Shown here one piece after another: positions 27,451 through 36,147 of a DNA stretch of 64,000 nucleotides. The translations under genes and the position numbers were made by a program. Location: assembly GCA_003279605.1 (NCBI GenBank), contig QCHF01000001.1, forward strand, positions 90,075 through 154,074, given 5' to 3'. The notes under the pieces were generated by a model. That model saw only the letters and a program-made list of their open reading frames with translations, made no database searches and had not been told where the DNA came from. Every line of letters begins with the position of its first letter. Within the stretch, counting starts at the first letter, position 1. The stretch is from SAR86 cluster bacterium AG-390-O18. GTDB lineage: Bacteria; Pseudomonadota; Gammaproteobacteria; Magnimaribacterales; AG-339-G14.

Positions 27451-29271
27451 GTGCTCAGATTTCAACTCTGGAAAATAGTAATCATATTGTTTGTCATTAC
27501 CATTGGCATAACGTATGCATTACCTAATTTTTATCCTCCAAGTCCAGCAGTTCAAATCACCTTAGATAGTTCTTTGGGAAAAATATCTCCTAATATCGCA
27601 AAACGAATCGAACAACTAGCAACAGAAACAGAAATAAGTTTCTCTTCTAATTTAAGCGAAGAACTTGATGGATACGAATCAATTTTATTTAAGTCAGAGA
27701 ATTATCAAGATCAAATTAAGCTTAAAGAATATCTAGAACAAAACTTAGAGAGAGAATTTGTTATAGCTCTGAATTTAGCTCCAAATACTCCGGCCTGGCT
27801 CTCAGATATTCAAGCTTCACCAATGAAACTGGGCTTAGATCTTAGAGGAGGAGTTCATTTTTTAATGGAAGTAGACTCAGAATTACTCATTTCAACTCGC
27901 TTAGAATCTTATTTGGCTGACATTAAAAGAAAGCTCAGAGAGGAGCGCATTGGAATTAGTCGATCTGAAATTGTTGATAACAGAATAATTTTCTCTACAA
28001 GAACGGATGCTACAGATCAGTTAGACGATTATCTGAAAAGCAACATAGATCTTGAGTATAGAAAGCAGGACAATAACCAATTTATTGTCGAGTACAACGA
28101 GCAAGGCCTTGATGATTTAATTGATTATGCAGTTTCCCAAAATTTAGTGACTCTAAGAAATAGAGTCAATGAGCTAGGGATCTCTGAGCCTGTCGTAGTT
28201 CGTCAGGGAAAAAATAGAATTTCTGTTCAACTGCCTGGCGTCCAAGATACTGCAGAAGCAAAAAAAATCATCGGGAAAACTGCTAATTTAGAGTTTCGTC
28301 TTGAGGCTGAATCCAATAGTTTGCTATCTAGGACAGATCAATTTGATTTTTCCGGACAGCGTGTGAGATTGTTAAAGCAAGTCATTATTACCGGTGACAA
28401 AGTTGCAGATGCCAGTGTTGGATACGATGAAAGTGGATTCCCTCAAGTAAATATTTCTCTAGATGGCGAAGGCGGAACAAAGATGCATCGTTCAACCAGG
28501 AACAATGTAGGCAGAAAGATGGCCGTTATTTTTGTTGAACGCAAAATCAGAACATCCAATAGCAGTGATGAAATAGAAAGCTACTTTGATAAAAGAATCA
28601 TTAGCTTAGCTACTATTCAATCAGCTCTTGCAAATCAATTCAGAATAACCGGCTTAGATAGTCCAAACGCAGCTTCTGAGTTAGCGCTTCTTCTTAGAGC
28701 AGGGGCCTTAGCTGCACCAATGAATTTTGTTGAAGAGGGTACAGTTGGGCCTTCTTTAGGAGCTGATAACATTCGGGTTGGAGTGCAATCTCTAGTTCTT
28801 GGCTTGTCTTTGGTTTTAATGTTTATGATTTTTTACTACAAAGTTTTTGGAATCATTGCCAATATTGCAGTAGCATTAAATATTGTTTTGATAAGCGCCA
28901 TTATGTCGATTTTATCAGCAACCTTGACATTACCTGGCATTGCAGGAATTGTCTTAACAATTGGAATGGCGGTAGATGCAAACGTTTTAATTTTCTCTAG
29001 AATCAAAGAAGAATTAAAAAATAGACTCAAACCCTTGGATGCAATAAATGCTGGATATGATAGAGCGTACATCACTATTGTAGACGCAAATTTAACTACT
29101 TTAATCGTAGCATTGATTCTTTATACGATTGGAACAGGCCCGGTTCAAGGCTTTGCAATAACCTTGTCTGTCGGAATTTTAACCTCGATGTTTACTGCTA
29201 TTTTGGTGACAAGATTTTTAGTTTGGCTGATCTATAGAAATCGAAAACATCTTGAAACACTTTGGATATAA
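27451..29271 (+). CDS. secD: Protein translocase subunit SecD
   Basis: RND-superfamily membrane protein that uses the proton gradient to pull proteins across the inner membrane after SecA action. It has an N-terminal helix, a large periplasmic P1 region containing the conserved MKLGLDLRGGVHFLMEV (about 125), and a C-terminal block of five membrane helices with GMAVDANVLIFSRIKEEL near 510. Length 606 is standard. The start is GTG, 3 bases after yajC. Confidence 0.96.
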   Translation: MLRFQLWKIVIILFVITIGITYALPNFYPPSPAVQITLDSSLGKISPNIAKRIEQLATETEISFSSNLSEELDGYESILFKSENYQDQIKLKEYLEQNLEREFVIALNLAPNTPAWLSDIQASPMKLGLDLRGGVHFLMEVDSELLISTRLESYLADIKRKLREERIGISRSEIVDNRIIFSTRTDATDQLDDYLKSNIDLEYRKQDNNQFIVEYNEQGLDDLIDYAVSQNLVTLRNRVNELGISEPVVVRQGKNRISVQLPGVQDTAEAKKIIGKTANLEFRLEAESNSLLSRTDQFDFSGQRVRLLKQVIITGDKVADASVGYDESGFPQVNISLDGEGGTKMHRSTRNNVGRKMAVIFVERKIRTSNSSDEIESYFDKRIISLATIQSALANQFRITGLDSPNAASELALLLRAGALAAPMNFVEEGTVGPSLGADNIRVGVQSLVLGLSLVLMFMIFYYKVFGIIANIAVALNIVLISAIMSILSATLTLPGIAGIVLTIGMAVDANVLIFSRIKEELKNRLKPLDAINAGYDRAYITIVDANLTTLIVALILYTIGTGPVQGFAITLSVGILTSMFTAILVTRFLVWLIYRNRKHLETLWI

Positions 29272-29272
29272 A

Positions 29273-30172
29273 ATGCAGATAAATTTCATGGGACCAAGGA
29301 AGATAGCTTCATGGTTATCCATTGCATTGGTTGTCCTGTCCATTTTTTCTCTGACCTTTAAAGGGTTAAATGCAGGCTTAGATTTTACTGGCGGTACTTT
29401 GATTGAAATTAAGATGTCCCAATCAGCCAACTTAGAAGAAATTAGAGAAGTGCTTGGATCAAAATTGGAAGATGATTTTCAGGTCTCTTATTTTGGTTCA
29501 GAGCAAGATGTTCTTATTAAGATTCCTGGAGGTTCGGAAAATAATTTATCGGACGAAATAGTCTCTGCATTGAAAAATTCATTTGAGTTTGATTTAAGAC
29601 GTAAAGACTTTATTGGTCCTCAAATAGGAGAAGAGTTAAGAGATCAAGGAGGCTTGGGGATATTAGCAGCTATGTTGGTAATGATGGTCTACATTATGTT
29701 TAGATTTCAATTCAAGTTTGCCATTGGCGCTCTCTTAGCTCTCATTCATGACGTTTTAATTGTATTGGGTATTTTCTCAATATTTTATATAGGTTTTAAC
29801 TTAACGGTATTAGCAGCCGTATTAGCAGTTATTGGCTACTCACTTAACGACACAATAGTAGTTTCGGACCGAATCAGAGAAAATTATCGAAGGAAAAGAA
29901 AGTCAGATAACGTCGATGTCATCAATAGGTCTTTGAATCAAATGCTAGGAAGAACCTTAATTACTTCATTAACAACTTTATTGGTTTTATTTGCTCTTCT
30001 TATTTTAGGTGGAGATTTCATTCAGAATTTTGCGATAGCTTTAATTTGTGGCGTCATTGTTGGCACTTATTCATCAATCTATGTTCTTTGTAATAATTTG
30101 ATTTTGATGAATTTAAATTTTGAAGATCTTGCTATCAAAAAAAGTGAAACTTATGATGACGGAATGCCTTAA
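29273..30172 (+). CDS. secF: Protein translocase subunit SecF
   Basis: Partner of SecD in the SecDF complex. The N-terminal helix is followed by GLNAGLDFTGGTLIEI (near 33) and a periplasmic domain. Five membrane helices then carry VIGYSLNDTIVVSDRIREN near 180 and a conserved RTLITSLTTLLV. ATG at 29273 lies 1 base after the secD stop and gives the usual length of 299; a TTG at 29252 inside secD is less likely. A bidirectional-looking terminator follows. Confidence 0.95.
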   Translation: MQINFMGPRKIASWLSIALVVLSIFSLTFKGLNAGLDFTGGTLIEIKMSQSANLEEIREVLGSKLEDDFQVSYFGSEQDVLIKIPGGSENNLSDEIVSALKNSFEFDLRRKDFIGPQIGEELRDQGGLGILAAMLVMMVYIMFRFQFKFAIGALLALIHDVLIVLGIFSIFYIGFNLTVLAAVLAVIGYSLNDTIVVSDRIRENYRRKRKSDNVDVINRSLNQMLGRTLITSLTTLLVLFALLILGGDFIQNFAIALICGVIVGTYSSIYVLCNNLILMNLNFEDLAIKKSETYDDGMP

Positions 30173-30208
30173 AAAAAAGGGAGGCCCGAAGACCCCCCTA
30201 ATTTTTTA
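30171..30208. terminator. Probable bidirectional terminator between secF and the YRG-repeat gene
   Basis: AGGGAGG and CCCCCCT pair with one mismatch around an 8-base loop. It is flanked by eight A on the left and six T on the right, so each strand reads as stem plus T run. It serves the 3' ends of both convergent genes. Confidence 0.6.
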
Positions 30209-30219
30209 CTATTCCTCAA

Positions 30220-30384
30220 TTAAGCAGAATGTTTTACGCCACGGTAAATACCGTTTTGTAACTTTCCTGACTTATCTGACTCTATAGCATCATGCTTAAC
30301 GCCTCTGTAAACACCTGGTTGAGTATTTTGTTTCTCAACGTGAAGGTTGTTCTCAGTGACTTTGATACCTCTGTAAGTAGACAT
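30220..30384 (-). CDS. 54-residue YRG-repeat small protein (DUF4278-like)
   Basis: Short frame starting MSTYRGIKVTENN and ending NGIYRGVKHSA. Three copies of a YRG[IV]K[HV] motif lie at residues 4-8, 26-31 and 47-52, spaced about 22 residues. That motif resembles the Tyr-Arg-Gly core of DUF4278 proteins, whose function is unknown. The start is supported by GGAGG 6 bases before the ATG, the stop by a terminator about 12 bases beyond. A good promoter pattern lies about 210 bases upstream, giving a long GC-rich leader. The protein is polar with no signal or membrane segment, so probably cytoplasmic. Function is not assigned. Confidence 0.8.
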   Translation of the reverse strand: MSTYRGIKVTENNLHVEKQNTQPGVYRGVKHDAIESDKSGKLQNGIYRGVKHSA

Positions 30385-30585
30385 ATCGCCTCCAGTTTTC
30401 GTTTCGATTATGTTTCATGTGCCTCACGGCATACACCCTCGTAACGCGTTCCTTCGGTAGATATTCGGTCTCGTTCCCCATAAAAGGTACTTGCTAGCCT
30501 TTCTACACATCGTGCAGAAAGAGGTTTTCCTATCTTCCTACTTCCGTTCAATGCACTAAAAAAGAGCATTGAATGAACGATTAAT
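30385..30585 (-). ncRNA. GC-rich structured 5' leader or small RNA
   Basis: About 200 bases between a promoter-like sequence and the YRG-repeat gene. Much of it (about 30421-30480) is far richer in G and C than the surrounding chromosome. Stems seen on the minus strand: TTCAATGC/GCATTGAA; a 10-bp hairpin CTTTCTGCAC-gat-GTGTAGAAAG at 30499-30521; and UGCC-GUGA-GGCA, closed by a GNRA-type tetraloop, at about 30418-30433. It matches no RNA I recognise (not 6S, tmRNA, RNase P or SRP RNA). It could be a cis-regulatory leader or a stable RNA. Confidence 0.5.
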
Positions 30586-30589
30586 GTGC

Positions 30590-30619
30590 ATTTTATCAAA
30601 AAAATTAAGGGTTTGTAAA
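30590..30619 (-). promoter_or_regulatory. Sigma-70-type promoter for the leader/YRG-repeat gene
   Basis: Read on the minus strand: TTTACA (30619-30614), an 18-base spacer, TAAAAT (30595-30590). It lies right after the suhB stop codon and would start transcription near 30583. Confidence 0.55.
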
Positions 30620-30623
30620 CATT

Positions 30624-31415
30624 TCAGATCAAAGATTTTGTAATTTCTTGGTTGATAGCTTTTACGCATAACATGTTACCTGCAACAATACTGTGTGTAG
30701 AAAATACATCTTCGTTACCATTGAAATCATTTATAAAGCCACCGGCCTCCATTACTAACAATGCTCCAGCTGCAAAATCCCAAACCTTCATGCCATATCC
30801 TAAAAATGCATCAAGTTTTCCAGATGCAACAAAAGCAAGATCTAAAGCTGTTGATCCTGTCCTTCGCAAAGTTAAAGAGTTTGAATAAAGATTTCTAATT
30901 AATGTTAGCTGATCAAATTTTGGCTCAAGAGTAGGACCACCATGAAATGAATTACATATTAACGAGTTTTTTAAACCATTTATTTCAGAAACTCTTATAC
31001 GAGTTTTATTTAAATAAGCTCCTTTTCCTTTTGATGCATAATATTCATCATCTCTAGAAAGATCATAAATTAAGCCATGCTCTATAGAACCCTTATAAAA
31101 ACATGCAATTGATATTGAGTAAAAGGGAAAATCATGGATGAAGTTCGTGGTGCCGTCTAAGGGATCTATTACCCAATGATAATCAGCATTTTTATTACCT
31201 TGACGACCAGTTTCTTCTCCTTCGAAAGAATGATCAGGAAAAGAGGTCTTTAGAGTATCGATGATTATATTCTCTGCAATACTATCTACCTGAGTTACAA
31301 AATCAGTAGGCCCTTTTTCAAAAATATTAATTTTGTCTCTGCGACGAGAAAATTTATGAATTTCTTTTGCAGCAAGTCGAGCGGCATTAATCGCAATAGT
31401 AACTTTTGGTTCCAT
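30624..31415 (-). CDS. suhB: Inositol-1-monophosphatase family protein SuhB
   Basis: Magnesium-dependent phosphatase; the gammaproteobacterial SuhB also binds RNA polymerase and aids rRNA transcription. Metal-site motifs are EGEETG near residue 66, WVIDPLDGTTNFIHDFP near 82 and KVWDFAAGALLVMEAGG near 210. Length 263 is standard. It is divergent from trmJ, the same neighbourhood as in E. coli. Whether it works mainly as an enzyme or as the transcription factor cannot be told here. Confidence 0.92.
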   Translation of the reverse strand: MEPKVTIAINAARLAAKEIHKFSRRRDKINIFEKGPTDFVTQVDSIAENIIIDTLKTSFPDHSFEGEETGRQGNKNADYHWVIDPLDGTTNFIHDFPFYSISIACFYKGSIEHGLIYDLSRDDEYYASKGKGAYLNKTRIRVSEINGLKNSLICNSFHGGPTLEPKFDQLTLIRNLYSNSLTLRRTGSTALDLAFVASGKLDAFLGYGMKVWDFAAGALLVMEAGGFINDFNGNEDVFSTHSIVAGNMLCVKAINQEITKSLI

Positions 31416-31450
31416 GGTTTTTTGTAAGGAAAGAATTGTAAACTATAAAG

Positions 31451-32194
31451 GTGTCCGATTCTTCACTTAAAAATAAATTTGATTTCATTTTGGTTGAACC
31501 ATCTCACCCTGGAAATATTGGAGCTACTGCAAGAGCAATTAAAAATATGGGATTTCAAAATCTTTCTTTGATAAATCCAAAAAATTTTCCAAATGATGAT
31601 GCCTTTTATAGAGCCAAAGGAGCAAAAGATATTTTAGAAAATGTAAAAATTTATGAAGACTTACCTTCTTCTATAGAAGATGCTACTTTGATTTTTGGTA
31701 CCAGTGCAAGAACCAGAACCATTCCATGGCCAACAAAGACTTCATCTGAATTAAGCACTATTTTAAAAAAAACACTTGAAAGCTCCAATGCCAAAATTTG
31801 TTTTATTTTTGGAAGGGAAATCAGCGGTCTAAGCAACGAAGAACTTCAAATGTGCGATTATCATATAAAGATACCTACTGATGAAGATTTTTCGTCTATA
31901 AATTTATCTCATGCAGTTCAAATTATTTCTTATGTCTTGAAAATGGAATTAGATAACTTTGATTCTAAGCAAGGAATTAAAGAAGAAATCCCAACGTTTC
32001 AAGAAAATGAACACTTAATTGATCATTTTGATGTAGTAATGAAAAAAATGGATTTTTATGATCAGGAAAATCCTAAGCAAGTAAAGACAAGAATGCGTAG
32101 ACTCGTTAAACGTCTTCAACCTGATAAATTAGAAATGGGTATCCTTAGAGGTTTTTTAGCTAAAATCGAACAAATACTTAACAAAAAAAATTAG
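31451..32194 (+). CDS. trmJ: tRNA (cytidine/uridine-2'-O)-methyltransferase TrmJ
   Basis: SPOUT-class enzyme that methylates the ribose at position 32 of several tRNAs. The N-terminal part has FILVEPSHPGNIGATARAIK near residue 11, the trefoil-knot motifs are FIFGREISGLSNEEL near 117 and INLSHAVQIISYVL near 150, and a helical C-terminal extension follows. The start is GTG at 31451. Length 247 fits TrmJ. It is divergent from suhB and followed by tRNA-Glu. Confidence 0.92.
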   Translation: MSDSSLKNKFDFILVEPSHPGNIGATARAIKNMGFQNLSLINPKNFPNDDAFYRAKGAKDILENVKIYEDLPSSIEDATLIFGTSARTRTIPWPTKTSSELSTILKKTLESSNAKICFIFGREISGLSNEELQMCDYHIKIPTDEDFSSINLSHAVQIISYVLKMELDNFDSKQGIKEEIPTFQENEHLIDHFDVVMKKMDFYDQENPKQVKTRMRRLVKRLQPDKLEMGILRGFLAKIEQILNKKN

Positions 32195-32219
32195 TCTGAT
32201 AAAATCACATTCCTTCAGT

Positions 32220-32294
32220 GTCCCCTTCGTCTAGCGGTTAGGACACCGGGTTTTCATCTCGGCAACAGGGGTTCGATCCCCCTAGGGGACGCCA
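32220..32294 (+). tRNA. tRNA-Glu (TTC)
   Basis: 75-base tRNA with encoded CCA. The acceptor stem is GTCCCCT/AGGGGAC and the anticodon loop TTTTCAT gives TTC. A hairpin GCCAAGA/TCTTGGC at 32291-32310 begins with the tRNA's own discriminator and CCA, possibly guiding 3' processing or termination. Confidence 0.96.
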
Positions 32295-32333
32295 AGAATT
32301 TTCTCTTGGCAGTAATAGCTACTTTGCTTTTTC

Positions 32334-32385
32334 TTAGTGCAAATAAAGTTTCTGAATATCTATTTTTGGAAAGTTTTAGTGCAAA
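32334..32385. promoter_or_regulatory. Direct repeats TTAGTGCAAA upstream of glnK
   Basis: Identical 10-mers at 32334-32343 and 32376-32385, 42 bases apart (about four DNA turns), so a regulator could sit on one helix face. A TATAAT lies at 32437-32442, 32 bases before glnK. No sigma-54 promoter was recognised. Confidence 0.35.
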
Positions 32386-32473
32386 AATTAGTTTTTTCGT
32401 TGTTTTGTCTTCAAATTCTACTTAATTTCGAAGCTCTATAATTTCATTCATTAATCTTTAATTAGGTGAAGAT

Positions 32474-32830
32474 ATGAAACTTTTAACAATAGTCGTTAAG
32501 CCGTCTAGATCCGACGGAGTTAGACGAGCTTTATCAACTATTGGTACTGGTGGAGCTACTATCATTTCTGCTCAAGGTTTTGGCACCCAAAAGGGTCATT
32601 CCGAAACTTATCGTGGAGCAAGTTATGAAGTAGACACAAAACCTAAAACAATGTTTCAAGTTGCTTGTAAAGACGATGACGTTGAAAACATCATCCGAGC
32701 CGTGCGAGAAGTCGCAAATACCGGTGAGATTGGTGATGGCAAGATTTTTGTAACAGAACTTAACGATGTCGTTCGCATCAGGACAGGTGAAACTGGTGAG
32801 GACGCAATAAAGGAGAATAGCAATGAGTGA
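32474..32830 (+). CDS. glnK: Nitrogen regulatory PII protein GlnK
   Basis: Trimeric signal protein that reads ATP/ADP and 2-oxoglutarate, and gates AmtB or controls glutamine metabolism. The T-loop ETYRGASYEVD includes the uridylylation Tyr at residue 51. TGEIGDGKIFV near 83 is the C-terminal nucleotide-contact signature. Length 118 is slightly long. An AGGTGA ribosome site precedes the ATG. The 3' end overlaps amtB by 8 bases, the classic glnK-amtB coupling, which favours GlnK over GlnB. Confidence 0.93.
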   Translation: MKLLTIVVKPSRSDGVRRALSTIGTGGATIISAQGFGTQKGHSETYRGASYEVDTKPKTMFQVACKDDDVENIIRAVREVANTGEIGDGKIFVTELNDVVRIRTGETGEDAIKENSNE

Positions 32831-34049
32831 ATTAGAGTATGCTTTAAATACTTTTTATTTATTAATCTCTGGAGCCTTCGTAATGTGGATGGCTGCAGGG
32901 TTTACTATGTTAGAAGCCGGTTTAGTTAGATCTAAAAATGTATCAGAAATTGTTACTAAAAATATAGGTCTATACTCGATCGCATGTGTCATGTACTTAG
33001 TATGTGGTTTCTTTTTAATGTACCCAGGTGATAGCGTATACAACGCATACTTCCCAATGATTGGTAGTACTTGGGGTATGTCTTTAGGTGGCTTAACTTT
33101 CAATACCGATTTAGGTTATTCAGATGCTGCTGACTTTTTCTTTCAAGTAGTTTTCGTTGCGACAGCAATGTCAATTATTTCTGGAGCAGTTGCAGAAAGA
33201 ATGAAATTAATGCCATTTTTCTTATTTGCCATAGTCCTAACCGGCTTTATCTACCCAGTTCAAGGTTACTGGAAATGGGGTGGCGGTTGGTTAGACGCTA
33301 TTGGCTATACTGACTTTGCAGGATCGGGTGTTGTCCACTTATGTGGTGCAGCAGCTGCACTTGCTGCGGTAATTATTCTTGGTCCAAGAACAGGTAAGTA
33401 CAGTTCTGATGGATCCGTCAAAGTTATGAGAGGTTCAAACATTCCAATCGCAGCTTTAGGTGCATTAATCCTTTGGTTAGGTTGGTTTGGATTCAACGGT
33501 GGTTCTCAATTAGCTATTAACGATGCTGCAAATGCAAATGCAGTTGCTCAAGTTTTTCTAAACACAAATGCTTCCGCTGCAGGTGGTGTAATTGGTGCAT
33601 TACTAATAGCTAAAGTTCTTACTGGTAAGGCAGATGTAACAATGGCCATTAACGGCGCCATTGCAGGATTGGTTGCTATTACAGCAGCTCCTGATACTCC
33701 TTCAGGCGGACTAGCCACAATCATTGGATTTATTGGCGGCATAATCGTTTACTTCTCAGTGGTCTTCTTAGACACAGTGCTTAAGATAGATGATCCAGTT
33801 GGTGCGATTTCAGCTCACGGTACTGTTGGTATTTGGGGCATCATGGCGACACCACTTTCAGGTGCTGGAGCCTTTGGAACTCAAGCAATTGGAGCGATTT
33901 CAATTTTCCTTTGGGCTTTCATCTGTACTGCAGGTACTTTGTTAGTGCTAAATGCAATTATGGGTTTAAGACCTTCAGAGGAAGAAGAAACTTCAGGATT
34001 GGACGCTTCAGAAATTGGAGTGGAAGCTTATCCCGAATTTAAAGATTAA
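32823..34049 (+). CDS. amtB: Ammonium transporter AmtB
   Basis: Trimeric inner-membrane channel for ammonium uptake, of 408 residues and about 11 helices. Conserved segments include FVMWMAAGFTMLEAGLVR near residue 19, DFAGSGVVHLCGAAAALAA near 163 with the first pore His, and AHGTVGIWGIMATPLSGAG near 330 with the second His region. There is no cleavable signal peptide, unlike E. coli AmtB, because the protein begins close to helix 1. It is coupled to glnK and ends at a strong terminator. Confidence 0.95.
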   Translation: MSELEYALNTFYLLISGAFVMWMAAGFTMLEAGLVRSKNVSEIVTKNIGLYSIACVMYLVCGFFLMYPGDSVYNAYFPMIGSTWGMSLGGLTFNTDLGYSDAADFFFQVVFVATAMSIISGAVAERMKLMPFFLFAIVLTGFIYPVQGYWKWGGGWLDAIGYTDFAGSGVVHLCGAAAALAAVIILGPRTGKYSSDGSVKVMRGSNIPIAALGALILWLGWFGFNGGSQLAINDAANANAVAQVFLNTNASAAGGVIGALLIAKVLTGKADVTMAINGAIAGLVAITAAPDTPSGGLATIIGFIGGIIVYFSVVFLDTVLKIDDPVGAISAHGTVGIWGIMATPLSGAGAFGTQAIGAISIFLWAFICTAGTLLVLNAIMGLRPSEEEETSGLDASEIGVEAYPEFKD

Positions 34050-34070
34050 TTAATTATCCTCCCCCCTAAA

Positions 34071-34100
34071 AGCAGGTAAGGAAACTTACCTGCTTTTTTT
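34071..34100 (+). terminator. Intrinsic terminator after glnK-amtB
   Basis: AGCAGGTAAG-gaaa-CTTACCTGCT is a perfect 10-bp stem with a 4-base loop, followed by six T. Confidence 0.9.
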
Positions 34101-34112
34101 ATATAATTTCAC

Positions 34113-36119
34113 ATGCCCTTTGTTTTCTTTTTGTCAGTTTTCTTTTCTAGCTTTTCTTTTCTTGCTGATACGAATGAAGAGCTTACCGTCTCTACTAATC
34201 AAAATTGGAATTTCAAACCTTCCTTAGAAACGATCTCAACTGACGAAAAAAGATTTTTAAATACAACTCACGCCAAAGAACTTTTCAATTCTTCAGCAGG
34301 TAGTTGGATTAGCAGAGGATCCGGTCAAGAAAGTTTAATCTCCCTTAGATCTCCGGTATTAACCGGTTCCGGAGCTTGCGGATCATTCTTGATTTTAGAA
34401 GATGGTTTGCCAATCAGGCCAGCTGGATTTTGTAACGTAAATAATCTATTTGAGGTTTCTATAAATTTAGCCTCCATGGTTGAAATTTTAAAAGGACCAT
34501 CCAGCGCAAGATTTGGCGGCAATGCCTTGCATGGGGCAATTAATTTTCAATCTCTTAAGGTTGATACAGATAATTATCTCAAAACAGAAGCAAACGATGA
34601 CGAGTCTTTCAAAGCATCTTTTCAATATCAGGAAGCAACCAATTGGTCCTTGGGAGTTGCTTTAGATAGAGATAAAGGATTTAGAGATTCTAGTGGTTTT
34701 GACCAACAAAAATTGTCTTTTAAATCAAAAAACAACATTAAGAACTGGCAAGCTACAACATATTTAAACCTAACCAACATAAACCAAGAAACAGCTGGCT
34801 ATATCAGCTCTTATAAATCAAGTTTAAGATTAACCAATGCCAATCCAGAAGCATATCGCGATGCCAAGTCATTTCGACTAAATACGCTCTTAATCCAAAA
34901 TAAAGATAATTTTGAATTTCAGCTAAGACCATACCTCAGGTATAGCAAGATGGATTTCATCCAGCACTATCTTCCTGGAAAGCCTATAGAAAAAAATCGC
35001 CAGACAAGTTCAGGTTTGAATTTCTTAATCGATATTAAAAACTTTCCTGACCATAAACTATCCTTTGGAATTAATTTTGAAATGGCTGCAATTCAATTAG
35101 AAGAATTTCAAGCAAACACACTTACAACCAGTTCAGCTTTTAACAATGCGGTGAGACCACAAGGCTTGCATTACGATTTTGAAGTCGACACCAACTTAAT
35201 AGCTATGTTTTTATCTCATGAATTTATAACTGATGACGATTTTAAAATATTTTCAAATGTTAGATCTGAGAGACTCAACTACGATTACGATAATCTCATG
35301 CTTGATGGAAGAACTAGAGCTGATGGCACGGAATGTGGGTTTGGCGGTTGTTATTACTCAAGACCAGCAGATGCTGATATTTCTTTTTCTGATAATTCAT
35401 TTAGATTTGGATTCTCAAAAAAAGTCCTATCAAATGAATTTTTTTTTCAATTAAGCAAAGGTTTTCGACCACCTCAAATAAATGAGCTTTTTAGACTGCA
35501 AAAAGCACAAACATTAGCTGACTTAAAATCTGAAAAAATAGATTCCTTTGAATTTGGAATTCTTTCAACTGGAGATAACTTTTTAAACAAATTTGTTCTA
35601 TTTTCTTCCAAGAAAAATAATTACATCTATAAAGATGCTGATTCATCAACTGTAGCTGGAGGCAAATCAAAACATCAAGGTATTGAGATTTCTGGCTCCG
35701 TGGATGTAACTCCTAAACTGATGATCAAATATGCTTGGAGTTTTGCTGAACATCTTTATGATTATTCTTTATCGTCCATTGGAGTTTATGAGGGAAATTT
35801 GATCGATACGGCGCCACGAGTGCAAGGGAGTATATTTTTTAATATCTTTCCACTTGATAAGCTAACCCTTCAAATTGAAGAAGAATACTTGGGTAAATAC
35901 TTTACCGACCCTGCAAACCAATATAGTTATCCCGGACATTATTTGACTAATTTTAGAGGTTTTTATAATTTGACCTCAAAGCTTGATATCAACTTCAGCC
36001 TTATCAATGTATTCAATAAACGCTACGCCGAACGGGCAGATTACTCCTCTTTTTCTGGACAAAGATATTTTCCAGGTCTTCCGATACAATGGCGATTCGG
36101 GTTTAGTTATTCTTTTTAA
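34113..36119 (+). CDS. TonB-dependent outer-membrane receptor
   Basis: Outer-membrane active-uptake receptor. A signal peptide (about 1-18, ending FSFLAD) is followed by a plug domain (about 40-155) with SLRSPVLTGSGACGSFLILE and the PSSARFGGNALHGAINFQ plug-end motif. A 22-strand-type barrel follows, with late motifs KGFRPPQINELFR near 452 and INVFNKRYAERADYS near 630, ending in the aromatic terminus FGFSYSF. At 668 residues it belongs to the shorter cobalamin/siderophore-like class; the ligand is unknown. TATAAT lies 5 bases before the ATG and no ribosome site is seen, so the message may be leaderless. Confidence 0.9.
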   Translation: MPFVFFLSVFFSSFSFLADTNEELTVSTNQNWNFKPSLETISTDEKRFLNTTHAKELFNSSAGSWISRGSGQESLISLRSPVLTGSGACGSFLILEDGLPIRPAGFCNVNNLFEVSINLASMVEILKGPSSARFGGNALHGAINFQSLKVDTDNYLKTEANDDESFKASFQYQEATNWSLGVALDRDKGFRDSSGFDQQKLSFKSKNNIKNWQATTYLNLTNINQETAGYISSYKSSLRLTNANPEAYRDAKSFRLNTLLIQNKDNFEFQLRPYLRYSKMDFIQHYLPGKPIEKNRQTSSGLNFLIDIKNFPDHKLSFGINFEMAAIQLEEFQANTLTTSSAFNNAVRPQGLHYDFEVDTNLIAMFLSHEFITDDDFKIFSNVRSERLNYDYDNLMLDGRTRADGTECGFGGCYYSRPADADISFSDNSFRFGFSKKVLSNEFFFQLSKGFRPPQINELFRLQKAQTLADLKSEKIDSFEFGILSTGDNFLNKFVLFSSKKNNYIYKDADSSTVAGGKSKHQGIEISGSVDVTPKLMIKYAWSFAEHLYDYSLSSIGVYEGNLIDTAPRVQGSIFFNIFPLDKLTLQIEEEYLGKYFTDPANQYSYPGHYLTNFRGFYNLTSKLDINFSLINVFNKRYAERADYSSFSGQRYFPGLPIQWRFGFSYSF

Positions 36120-36147
36120 GTAACTCATATCCCATATTTTTTTTATC

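Noticed and set aside
30408-30599. 63-codon minus-strand frame upstream of the YRG-repeat gene
   Set aside because: It overlaps the GC-rich structured leader, has no recognisable domain and its start has no ribosome site. I treat the interval as leader RNA, though a coding role is not fully excluded.
32295-32473. Sigma-54 promoter before glnK
   Set aside because: TGGCAG and TTGCT occur but their spacing does not match the -24/-12 rule.
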